Shown here: positions 14,445 to 22,256 of the stretch, piece after piece | Layout: every line of letters starts with the position of its first letter | How positions within the stretch are numbered: position 1 is the first letter of the stretch | Virus record (IMG/VR): IMGVR_UViG_3300027996_000178 | Span: 1 to 22,976 of that record | From: a virus | Length of the DNA: 22,976 bases | Direction: 5' to 3' (one strand) | Notes under the pieces: generated by a model | Told to the model about the DNA's origin: nothing | Seen by the model: the letters and a program-made list of their open reading frames with translations, nothing else | Database searches by the model: none | Made by a program: the position numbers and the translations under genes

Positions 14445-16571
14445 ATGACCGAACCGATTCAACTTGAAAGCCCGCAAGCACTCATCAATCGGGCGAGGTT
14501 CGCCTCCAAGGACTTCTTCACGTTTGTCGACGACCTCCTTGCGAGGATTCAGGTCAATTTTGTCACGGCGTTCAACGACTTCATTTCGAGCGACGTCGGG
14601 CTCATGCTCATTGATATCGTTTCGTGGGCCTCAGAGTCGCTCTCGTTCTACATTGATCGTCAGGCTGCGGAGTCGTACCTTGACACGGCGCGGACCCGAA
14701 GGGCGGTCAATCGCATAGCTCGCCAGCTTGGCTACAAGATGGTGCCAGCGGTGGCAGCGTCGGTTGACCTCGAGATCAACCTCACTCGGGTGTGGGCTTT
14801 CGATGTCGTCATCCCTGTCGGCTTCCAATTCCAGGGGCCGAACGATCTCATTTTTGAATCTGTCGAGTCGATCACCTTCCCTGCTGGAGAGGGTCCGACA
14901 AGCTCCTCGCGAACTATCTCTTGCGCTGAGGGTGTCACCGTCATCGAGAACTTCCGCTCTGACGGCTCGCGCAACCAGCGCTTTGCTCTCTCTCCAGGGT
15001 CAGGGAAGTTCGTTGCTCAAAGCACCGTTGGTCTCACCGTGGCGGCCGCTCCGTGGGTCGAGTCGGAGTTCATTTCCTACGACCAAACCGATCAGTACGA
15101 GGTCGACTTCAATCACGAACCACCTCTTCTTCGATTCGGCGATGGGGTGGCGGGAAACATTCCAGTCGTGGGCTCTGACATCTTGGTCGAGTACGTTGCG
15201 ACCACGGGGCAAGGTGGTCTCGTTACGAGTGAAACCATCGACGACGTGGTCTCGCCGCTAGTCGTCATGTTCCAGACGATCCCGCTCACCATCATCAACC
15301 CAGACCCCTCGAGCGCTGGTGCCAATCGTGAAGAGCTCACGGAGACCAAGCGGCGCGTGCCCTTCTTCTTCAAGGCTCGAGGCGTGGCTGTGACGCAGGA
15401 GGACTACATCGGTCTCTCGCAGGCGTACAGCGACCCCACAGCGGGCACAGTGGCAGTGGCGCAGGCGTTTGTGGCTCTTGGTGCCGAAGACGACCTCACC
15501 CTTGCGACGCTCCTCGATAACATTCGAGCGATCACTGTGTTGCTCTCGACGAACGTCATTGCCGAGACGGCTTCAATCGAGGCTAGTAGGCAGGTCATCT
15601 TCAACGCTCGAGACGATGCGGAGAGCGAGAACAACAGTGTGGGCACGGGGCTCGCTTCTATCGCGACGGCTTCAGCGGGGGCGCGGACGGGGGTTGAGGG
15701 TTCCAAGACTGAGATCGTCACACTCGAGGGTGAAGCTGCGGCACTCTCTGCGTTCATTGCGACGCTCTCCTTGGCGTCACCATCGCAACTCGATACCAGT
15801 GAGCGAGCGTCCATCAACATTCTTATCTCGTCCATCCAGGGCAAGGCGGGTGCGGCGAAGACTGACGCTGACGTTGCCCTCGGTGAGATCACCACAATCG
15901 ACAATGAGCAGGCTGCGGCATTGGTCGACCAGGCGGCTATTGCTTCCGACCTCACAACCATGGTGACACCGCTGGCTCAGATCGCCTTGGACGTTGCCGA
16001 CATCGACGCTTTGATGGTCACTGGATTCGTGGCGGGGATTGAGACTGAGCTCCAAGCCATCTACGACCACATCGACGGCTTCCTCTCGAGCTCGTGTCAG
16101 GCGAATCTCGTGCAGGTGCCGATTGCCACCAAAGATGTCGACGGGTTCCTCGTAGCTCCGAGCAATGCCTTGGTGCAGTCGCTCAATTCCTACTTGAATG
16201 CACGCAAAGAGGTGACGCAGATCGTCGAGGTCATTTCTGGAGGACCATTCCTTGTCGCTGCCGAAATCGTAGGCACCGTGGGCGTGCTCGAGGGTTATGT
16301 GCAGGCGACGGTGCTCTCACAGGTGAGGGCGGCTGTTGACGACCTTCTACGTGACCGAGTCTTTGGTGAGAGCTTGCGTCTCTCGGATATCTACACGTCC
16401 ATCGCTCCCGATCCGCTGAAGGGCACTGGCGGTGTCGTGGGGGTCAAGTACGCGGTCTTTGAGATCACGGGGCCGGCGGCGAAGGTCGATTCTGATGGAA
16501 ACCTCATCATTCTCGGGAGCGAGGTCATCACGAAGGGGACTGTGGCGATCTCAGGGGAGACGGCATCATGA
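14445..16571 (+). CDS. Baseplate wedge protein, gp6/gpJ-like, with helical insertion
   Basis: A 708-residue protein that closes the wedge module. The N-terminal part (LIDIVSWASESLSFYIDRQA, then ESYLDTARTRRAVNRIARQL, GYKMVPAVAASVDLEI) is the standard opening of gp6/gpJ proteins, which bind the tube and sheath and form the wedge ring. Residues about 230-340 (LLRFGDGVAGNIPVVGSDI, TETKRRVPFFFKARGVAVTQ, EDYIGLSQAY) and about 550-700 (NLVQVPIATKDVDGFLVAPS, LNSYLNARKEVTQIVEVISG, VFGESLRLSDIYTSI) continue the fold. Between them about 200 residues (345-550) are inserted: Ala/Ile/Glu/Thr-rich, predicted alpha-helical and coiled coil, and absent from ordinary members. Overlaps the next gene by ATGA. Confidence 0.78.
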   Translation: MTEPIQLESPQALINRARFASKDFFTFVDDLLARIQVNFVTAFNDFISSDVGLMLIDIVSWASESLSFYIDRQAAESYLDTARTRRAVNRIARQLGYKMVPAVAASVDLEINLTRVWAFDVVIPVGFQFQGPNDLIFESVESITFPAGEGPTSSSRTISCAEGVTVIENFRSDGSRNQRFALSPGSGKFVAQSTVGLTVAAAPWVESEFISYDQTDQYEVDFNHEPPLLRFGDGVAGNIPVVGSDILVEYVATTGQGGLVTSETIDDVVSPLVVMFQTIPLTIINPDPSSAGANREELTETKRRVPFFFKARGVAVTQEDYIGLSQAYSDPTAGTVAVAQAFVALGAEDDLTLATLLDNIRAITVLLSTNVIAETASIEASRQVIFNARDDAESENNSVGTGLASIATASAGARTGVEGSKTEIVTLEGEAAALSAFIATLSLASPSQLDTSERASINILISSIQGKAGAAKTDADVALGEITTIDNEQAAALVDQAAIASDLTTMVTPLAQIALDVADIDALMVTGFVAGIETELQAIYDHIDGFLSSSCQANLVQVPIATKDVDGFLVAPSNALVQSLNSYLNARKEVTQIVEVISGGPFLVAAEIVGTVGVLEGYVQATVLSQVRAAVDDLLRDRVFGESLRLSDIYTSIAPDPLKGTGGVVGVKYAVFEITGPAAKVDSDGNLIILGSEVITKGTVAISGETAS

Positions 16572-17164
16572 AATGGTCTCATTGGTTTCTCTACGTGGTT
16601 TGCTTGCCTTGGAACCTCATCATCGCATGGCCCGCAGTGCTCCTCATCCGTTTGTTTTGGGGGAAGGGGCTCAGATGGGAGAAACCGCCGGCCTACGATT
16701 ACGACAAGGGTGGTGGTGGCGGGTGGTGCCTGTCGTGTCAGATGAAGGATGGTAGCTTCCCGGTGGTGCCTGGGACCTTCCCCAAGGGGTGGTATTTTCG
16801 CAAGAAAGACAACAGACCATGGGGTGGAACAGCGCTGGGGCACGGCGTTTTCTACGGTCCAAACGGGCGCAACGACGAGAATTGGGGACGGTGCCAAGCT
16901 CACGAGCACATCCACGTTGAGCAATTCGAGGTGGCGATGCTCCATTCTTTCATTGTGGGTTTGGTGGCTGGTATCGTGCTTCTGGCTTTTGGGCACATTG
17001 TGGCAGCACTCTGGTCCTTTTTTGGTATCTGGTTCACGGGTTCTCTTCTCAAGAGCTCGGCAGCGTGGCTCACAGCGGCTCTCAGGGGCGAAGAACCCTA
17101 CTGGGGTTCGACGCATGAGGAAAGTGCTCGAGCTCAAGACGACGGCCTGAAAGAGCAGCGATAG
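16568..17164 (+). CDS. Membrane protein with HEHIH metallopeptidase-like motif (198 aa)
   Basis: ATGA overlap with the gp6-like gene shows co-translation. Residues 6-32 (WFLYVVCLPWNLIIAWPAVL) form a membrane segment, and residues about 126-165 (SFIVGLVAGIVLLAFGHIVA, LWSFFGIWFTGSLL) one or two more. Between them lie WCLSC (58-62) and, at 112-116, HEHIH followed by VEQFE, i.e. an HExxH zinc-peptidase motif with 'HVEQ'. The end has GEEPYWGSTHEESARAQ (Glu184 or Glu185 could be a third zinc ligand), resembling membrane-bound HExxH proteins in which 'E..A.A' follows. No peptidase family is assigned. It could process a virion protein or be a moron acting on the host membrane. Its position between baseplate and fibre genes is unusual. 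Confidence 0.55.
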   Translation: MKWSHWFLYVVCLPWNLIIAWPAVLLIRLFWGKGLRWEKPPAYDYDKGGGGGWCLSCQMKDGSFPVVPGTFPKGWYFRKKDNRPWGGTALGHGVFYGPNGRNDENWGRCQAHEHIHVEQFEVAMLHSFIVGLVAGIVLLAFGHIVAALWSFFGIWFTGSLLKSSAAWLTAALRGEEPYWGSTHEESARAQDDGLKEQR

Positions 17165-17175
17165 GGAGACGGAAG

Positions 17176-19890
17176 ATGTCGCAACAGACCCCACGGATGC
17201 AGGCTCCCTACCCTTCAAGAGAAACAGATCCCTGGTATGACGATTTCGTCGACTACGTCAACAGCGCTGACGCCTCGGGCTACGCGGCTCGAGAAGACAG
17301 GCACCTCATTCTCATGGACGGCGGAACCGTCGCGTGGGACCTCGCCACTGAGACGCTCTCGTGGACTGAGGACATTCTCGTGCTCTCAGGCATCGTGGGG
17401 CGCTCTTGGATCGTCAATGCTGGGTCTATCGTGCTCTCGGCTGCCAATGGCGTCATTTTCTATTCTGAGATCAATCGAGCTCCAGGCGAGAACACGGCGA
17501 TTGCGGCTCTCGCGGCGAACACACTCACAGCGGTGGCTGGCAACAACGCCCTCGCCATCGCAGTGCGCCACGACGACATCATCTACTTCCGCACTGGGAT
17601 CAGCCTGGCAGATGGTGACTCTTCTGAAGGTGTCGCACCTCCACCAAGCGGGGCTGCGCTAGAGATCGACAACGATGGCACTCCTGTAGACACAGAGACC
17701 GTCAAGATCGACTTCACTGGTACTGGGGTCACGGCTTCTCAGACTGCTGTCGGGGAAGTCGAGGTGAGCATCCCGTCAGTCTTCGAGGCCGATGCCGTAA
17801 ATAACGAGATCCAGCCCATTACGACGGAGATTGGTAGGAGCTTCATTGTCGGCTCTCAGGCCATGGATGAATCCGGGGTGGCGAACGATTCTCGGATGTT
17901 CTTCGACAAGGCCACAGGAGCGTTCAGGGCTGGCACTGTCACTGGCGCGGAGTGGGATGCCGCGAGTCGTGGAGCAAATTCGTCGGCCTTCGGAGACAGG
18001 ACCACTGCGTCTGGTGCTGCGTCACATGCCGAGGGCAGAGACACGCTGGCGAGTGGAGATTACTCCCACGCTGAAGGTCAAGATACGGCAGCTAGCGATA
18101 ATTGTGATCATGCTGAGGGGCGTTCTTCGGCGGCGAGCGGTGGATACTCACACGCCGAGGGCTACTCGACTCAGGCGACTGGGGCTTACTCCCACGCGGA
18201 GGGCATGGATAATGTCGCTGCCGCAAGTGCCTCTCACGTTGAAGGCGATACAAATAGCATTCATGCCGATGCTCAGTTTTCTCATGCTGAGGGGTACTAC
18301 AACAGTATCGGGGGCTATGGGTGGGCCGCTCATGTTGAGGGTTACTATGGCTTAGCGGTCGACGTTTGCGATCATGTCGAAGGTTGCTTCTGCGAAGCTA
18401 ATTGCGGGAACGGCGGGTACGATTGGTACTACGGCGGCGGTGCCCATGCTGAGGGGCATAGCACAACGGCGCAAGGGTATGGAGCGCACTCAGAGGGGTA
18501 CAGCACTTTCGCCGATGATGACGGGGCGCACGCTGAAGGGCGCTATACTACAGCAAGTGGAAGGGGGTCACACGCCGAGGGCTACGTCACCTTAGCTGAT
18601 GGCGACTATTCTCACGCTGAGGGTGATGGAGCTACAGCAAGTGGAAGGGGGTCACACGCCGAGGGCGAGGATACATTAGCTGAAGAGGATTATTCCCACG
18701 CCGAAGGCATCGACTCTCGCGCACACGTCATTGGCTCACATGCGGCAAGCGGCGGTGTCATTTCACAGGCATTGGATGCTCAATACCTCCGGGCGAACCT
18801 GACGAGGCTGATCGACGATACGCTGTCGTGGGAGCCCTTGACCATAGGTGGTGGAACTCCTGACATCGGGACCGATGGTGACGCGAACATACTCCTGATG
18901 CCGACGAACCATTCGTGGGCAGCGGACATCACCGTGACTGCGAGGGATGCGAAAACCAGCGATGGTGGCGGAGAAACAGGGGATACAGCGACATTCTTTT
19001 TCAAGGTGGCAGCTAAGAACACACCAGCCGAGGATGCTTTAGCGACCAACATTCTCAGCATGGGCTCGAATCCGAATCACAATGAATATATCCAGATTCG
19101 CAATAAAGGGCTGTCTGTTCCTGGGTTGGAATCGTTTACATACAGATGGTACTCGACGCTCGCTTATCCAACCGCTGGTCGGGTACTTATTGATTCGTCG
19201 TCACTTTCAGGGACACTGGACAATCTTGTAGCGGCTGTCACTAAGGGGCCTGGAGCGGGGAAGGTCGGAAGTTTCACGCTGTCGGGCAGCACGATCACTC
19301 TTGTCGCCTCTGAGGGAACTTTCGATCCTTCAATGAACGGCAAGACGATCAATATTTACTACGCGCCATCCACCGGGAACAATGGGGCGTACACCATGAC
19401 CTACGTCGACTCGACGACGGTCACATATACAAACGCTGGTGGGGCGACCGAGGCAGGTGCGGCCAACACTGTGTGGAGTGTGCTGTATGGGGCTCTCACC
19501 CGCGAGTGGGACACGAGCACGCTATTCACCGCTGTCGCTGGGGTTGGCAACACGGTGGACTTCACCGCTGTCCCTCTGGGGACAGAGGGGAACTTGATCT
19601 ACACCGCAGAGGGCATGGCTGCTGCACTCAACAAGTGGCTCAACACTTCAAGATATTTCGAGGGAGGCGGCGACATTGGGCTTGTCGGTGGGTCGTCACC
19701 GTGGCCGTGGGCGCAGTCTTTCAAGGATTCTGGTGCGTCGGCATGGGATTGCCGCGTTGTGCTTGGTTCATCTCATGGGAACGCATTTGATATCGAATGC
19801 TTGGGGGATAGTAGTAGGTACACGGTGTGGGAAGCAACTGTGCATCTCACTGAGGTTGGTACAGTCGCGTGGATACCGACAATTGCGTAG
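17176..19890 (+). CDS. Tail fibre with YadA-like SHAEG head repeats (904 aa)
   Basis: GGGAGACGGAAG gives the ribosome site. Residues 1-155 are the typical phage fibre attachment domain (PYPSRETDPWYDDFVDYVNS, RHLILMDGGTVAWDLATETL, then DDIIYFRTGISL). A linker (LEIDNDGTPVDTETVKI, 'FTGTGVTAS') leads to residues about 283-525, a run of roughly 14-residue repeats with the core SHAEG, like the head repeats of trimeric autotransporter adhesins, so a trimeric left-handed beta-roll stalk is expected. One unit is expanded and Cys/Tyr-rich (CDHVEGCFCEANCG). Residues 530-904 form globular beta domains that end with VHLTEVGTVAWIPTIA, likely the receptor-binding end. No peptidase S74 chaperone is seen. Confidence 0.75.
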   Translation: MSQQTPRMQAPYPSRETDPWYDDFVDYVNSADASGYAAREDRHLILMDGGTVAWDLATETLSWTEDILVLSGIVGRSWIVNAGSIVLSAANGVIFYSEINRAPGENTAIAALAANTLTAVAGNNALAIAVRHDDIIYFRTGISLADGDSSEGVAPPPSGAALEIDNDGTPVDTETVKIDFTGTGVTASQTAVGEVEVSIPSVFEADAVNNEIQPITTEIGRSFIVGSQAMDESGVANDSRMFFDKATGAFRAGTVTGAEWDAASRGANSSAFGDRTTASGAASHAEGRDTLASGDYSHAEGQDTAASDNCDHAEGRSSAASGGYSHAEGYSTQATGAYSHAEGMDNVAAASASHVEGDTNSIHADAQFSHAEGYYNSIGGYGWAAHVEGYYGLAVDVCDHVEGCFCEANCGNGGYDWYYGGGAHAEGHSTTAQGYGAHSEGYSTFADDDGAHAEGRYTTASGRGSHAEGYVTLADGDYSHAEGDGATASGRGSHAEGEDTLAEEDYSHAEGIDSRAHVIGSHAASGGVISQALDAQYLRANLTRLIDDTLSWEPLTIGGGTPDIGTDGDANILLMPTNHSWAADITVTARDAKTSDGGGETGDTATFFFKVAAKNTPAEDALATNILSMGSNPNHNEYIQIRNKGLSVPGLESFTYRWYSTLAYPTAGRVLIDSSSLSGTLDNLVAAVTKGPGAGKVGSFTLSGSTITLVASEGTFDPSMNGKTINIYYAPSTGNNGAYTMTYVDSTTVTYTNAGGATEAGAANTVWSVLYGALTREWDTSTLFTAVAGVGNTVDFTAVPLGTEGNLIYTAEGMAAALNKWLNTSRYFEGGGDIGLVGGSSPWPWAQSFKDSGASAWDCRVVLGSSHGNAFDIECLGDSSRYTVWEATVHLTEVGTVAWIPTIA
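18022..18750 (+). repeat. SHAEG head-repeat array in the fibre gene
   Basis: About sixteen units of mostly 42 bases (14 codons) encode S/D-H-A/V-E-G cores, from SHAEGRDT to SHAASGG. Two units are nearly identical at DNA level: 18548-18582 and 18632-18666 match for 35 bases, exactly 84 bases (two units) apart, showing a recent duplication. Confidence 0.8.
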
Positions 19891-19902
19891 GAGATGGTTG
19901 GA

Positions 19903-20190
19903 ATGGCGATGACAGAAGAGCAAGGTTCGGCAGTCCTGTCCCGTATTTCTGACGGGGAGAGTGTGAAATCCATATTGAGGAGCTTGACTGTTTCAAGGTC
20001 AGATTTTTCGACATGGCGGCGAGAGAACCTATTCGCATTTCGGGCTGCAATGAAGGCTGGAAAGCCTGCCAAGTCTTCGCTCACAAGGAGTCAGAAGTTG
20101 AAGAAACTTCGGATGAATAAGGCCAGGGCTCAGGAGCGGTTGAGTGGGATCGATATGAAGATCGCTGAAGTCGAAGCAGAGGACGAATAA
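19903..20190 (+). CDS. Small helix-turn-helix-like protein (95 aa)
   Basis: I chose ATG 19903 because AGGAG (19889-19893) lies 9 bases before it; ATG 19894 touches that ribosome site. Residues about 10-50 (SRISDGESVKSILRSLTVSR, SDFSTWRRENLFAFRAAMKA) follow the helix-turn-helix pattern 'I..G.S...i....vs.s.f..W......f...y..a' known from terminase small subunits and small DNA-binding phage proteins. The last 40 residues (TRSQKLKKLRMNKARAQERL) are a basic coiled coil with an acidic end. A DNA-binding protein inside a receptor-binding cluster is out of place for a terminase; a regulator or assembly helper is possible. It overlaps the sulfotransferase start (TAATG). Confidence 0.5.
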   Translation: MAMTEEQGSAVLSRISDGESVKSILRSLTVSRSDFSTWRRENLFAFRAAMKAGKPAKSSLTRSQKLKKLRMNKARAQERLSGIDMKIAEVEAEDE

Positions 20191-21023
20191 TGCGGAAACT
20201 TTGCTTTCTCTGTGGAACTCCCAGGAGTGGCTCGACATTGCTTGCGAACTTGCTGGCGCAGAATCAAGAGGTCTACGCCACAGCCACAAGCGGTCTGCTT
20301 GATACGCTACGGGCTGTCAGAGACGTGTGCGATCAGAACACTTTCTATAAAGCCATGGCTTCGGAGGAGCGGAAGGAGACAAAGCTCTCGCTTTTGCGCG
20401 GGGTGACCAACGGATATTTCGCACACCAAGAGGGCAAGGTGTGCTTCGACAAGAGTCGGGGGTGGCCTACATCTTTCGAGTTGGCGTCCTGGGTGCTTGG
20501 AGGTCGTGAGAGAGTCAAGGCCATTGTGTGCGTCCGTGACACTCGTGACGTGCTTGCGTCCTTCGAGAAACTCTACAGGGCCACCGCAGAGGTATCAGCG
20601 ACGACGCAGGAGCGGGCTGCTTTCGTCGAGCATCGGACTGCCGAGGGGCGAGCGAAATTCATCCTTCGGCCTGATGAGCCTTTTGGCTACGCCATGGACG
20701 TCGTCCGAGATGCTGTGACGCGGGGGTGGCGCGATAACATGCTGTTTGTTGAGTATGACGCGCTTTGTCGAGACCCGAACGGTACGGTGAAGAGCATCTA
20801 CAGTTTCATCGGCGAGAAGCCATTCGAGCACGATCCGACACACGTCGATCAAGTGACTGTGGAGAATGATGAGGTGTTTGGCTTCGTCGGGCTTCATGAC
20901 ATCCGGCCAGAGATCAAGCCCCAAGAACCGCAGTGGCCTCTGGTTTACGACGGAGCGATGACGGGGACTGAGTTCTGGTCTCGTGTGACAGAGGGTGCTC
21001 GCTATTGGGAGCACATGAGGTAG
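20190..21023 (+). CDS. PAPS-dependent sulfotransferase
   Basis: A 277-residue enzyme, the usual size of a cytosolic sulfotransferase. Residues 9-22 (GTPRSGSTLLANLL) are the 5'-phosphosulfate binding loop and residues 114-128 (CVRDTRDVLASFEKL) carry the 3'-phosphate site (Arg116, Ser124). YDALCRDPNGTVKSIYSFIG near the C-terminus is the typical 'yEdL..dP......i..FlG' motif. It should move sulfate from PAPS to a hydroxyl or amino group, probably of a sugar or a tyrosine. No signal peptide, so it acts in the cytoplasm. Overlapping the small upstream gene and followed by a tailspike and a glycosyltransferase, it may sulfate fibre glycans or host surface sugars; the acceptor is unknown. Confidence 0.8.
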   Translation: MRKLCFLCGTPRSGSTLLANLLAQNQEVYATATSGLLDTLRAVRDVCDQNTFYKAMASEERKETKLSLLRGVTNGYFAHQEGKVCFDKSRGWPTSFELASWVLGGRERVKAIVCVRDTRDVLASFEKLYRATAEVSATTQERAAFVEHRTAEGRAKFILRPDEPFGYAMDVVRDAVTRGWRDNMLFVEYDALCRDPNGTVKSIYSFIGEKPFEHDPTHVDQVTVENDEVFGFVGLHDIRPEIKPQEPQWPLVYDGAMTGTEFWSRVTEGARYWEHMR

Positions 21024-21027
21024 GAGG
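21022..21027 (+). promoter_or_regulatory. Consensus Shine-Dalgarno for a GTG start
   Basis: AGGAGG overlaps the sulfotransferase stop and stands 6 bases before GTG 21034, the best ribosome site of the window, fixing this GTG as the start of the tailspike gene. Confidence 0.65.
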
Positions 21028-21033
21028 AAACTC

Positions 21034-22251
21034 GTGACTGAGCAAGTTGTAGGGGCAAGCTCCCCACCCGCGAACCCCCGACTCAACGATTCCTACTTTG
21101 ATGATGGGACGAACACTGGGACTGGAAACCCTGGATGGCGCTTCTGGAATGGCTCGGCGTGGGCTGACAGTGGTGGTGGGGGGAGTTCCTCTGATCGGCA
21201 TACTGCTACGATCATTGTCGGGAACAGTCTCGATGGTGACAGTTTGGTGAACTGCCACTACCTGGACGTCGGCAATGGTGTGCAACTTCAGCTTGCCTTG
21301 AATGTGGGAGCGGATGTGTACATTCGCCCCGGAACCTACAATCTGCAATCAGGGGCTCAGGTTCCATTGACGGTTGCCGCTGGGGTGCGTGTGCGGGGTG
21401 CGGGGCACAAGAAGACGATCATTAGCACAGCGGTCTCCGGGGGTGGCGCCGACGATCAAAGGGCATTCAACCTCACCAATGCCGACGTCACATTGGAGGA
21501 TATTGGGGTCTATTGCCCAATCCCTACTGGGGCTTTCATTGGAGCCGCTGGGGCTGTTGTGCATGTGGCCGCTGCGGGGTGTACCGTTCAGCGGGTAGTG
21601 GTGAGTTTCGAGAGTGGTTGGGTGGGAATATACAGCGCCGCTTATCCCAAGATAAACGCTGCCTTTGGGGCGTATTCTGTAACGGACGTGCGCTTTATAG
21701 ATTGCAGATCGATCCTCACCCCACAGGTGGGACGGTTGGGCGGGGCTCTGTTTTACGGGTGTTTCCTCAGTGGCGTTTCGAGACTGGCTACCATTCGAGG
21801 GATGTACATCGAGAATGCGGATAGGGGGCTGTACGCCACCGCTTCTCAATTCTCGGTACACCAGCTTGAACTGAACGGGTTCCATTCTAGGGCGGCAGAG
21901 CTACTCGCGGCCTCACGCGGGGAGATTGTTGGGGGGCGGTTCTATCCTTCGAGTTACGCCCTCACTGCTCGACGTGGAGTGGACGTCTCGGCGTCGGATG
22001 ACTGTGTACTGGATGATCTGTACATAGCGGGACGGGCGGCGTCGGATGCCGCCATCGTGCTGATCAACTCTGATCGTGCTGTCGTCAAGGGGTGTCGAGG
22101 GGACGGCAACTGGGACAGCGGTAGCGGCACCTATGGCGAGTTTTTGCATCTGGATGCGTCTTGCGTGGATTGCATCGTGATCGCCAATCAATCGAATGGT
22201 GATGGGTACACCGATCTGGGCACCAATACCGATCTGGCTCACAATCACTAG
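21034..22251 (+). CDS. Tailspike/fibre with right-handed beta-helix (405 aa)
   Basis: GTG start with an ideal ribosome site. Residues 1-45 (SSPPANPRLNDSYFDDGTNT, NPGWRFWNGSAWADSGGG) are a short phage adaptor motif seen at fibre N-termini. Residues 70-390 have the rhythm of a right-handed parallel beta-helix of the pectate-lyase-like class: VYIRPGTYNL, VRVRGAGHKKTIIST, ADVTLEDIGVYC, CTVQRVVVSF, and repeated short strands such as AVVKGCRGDGNW and CIVIANQSNGDGY, ending in LAHNH. In phages this fold usually binds or cuts surface polysaccharide. Catalytic residues cannot be assigned. It lies between the sulfotransferase and the glycosyltransferase, so the four host-interaction genes form one transcription unit. 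Confidence 0.7.
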   Translation: MTEQVVGASSPPANPRLNDSYFDDGTNTGTGNPGWRFWNGSAWADSGGGGSSSDRHTATIIVGNSLDGDSLVNCHYLDVGNGVQLQLALNVGADVYIRPGTYNLQSGAQVPLTVAAGVRVRGAGHKKTIISTAVSGGGADDQRAFNLTNADVTLEDIGVYCPIPTGAFIGAAGAVVHVAAAGCTVQRVVVSFESGWVGIYSAAYPKINAAFGAYSVTDVRFIDCRSILTPQVGRLGGALFYGCFLSGVSRLATIRGMYIENADRGLYATASQFSVHQLELNGFHSRAAELLAASRGEIVGGRFYPSSYALTARRGVDVSASDDCVLDDLYIAGRAASDAAIVLINSDRAVVKGCRGDGNWDSGSGTYGEFLHLDASCVDCIVIANQSNGDGYTDLGTNTDLAHNH

Positions 22252-22256
22252 GGGCG

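Noticed and set aside
21170-21186. G-rich run in the tailspike gene as a phase-variation tract
   Set aside because: The longest pure run is only five G and is interrupted by T; too short to suggest slippage switching.
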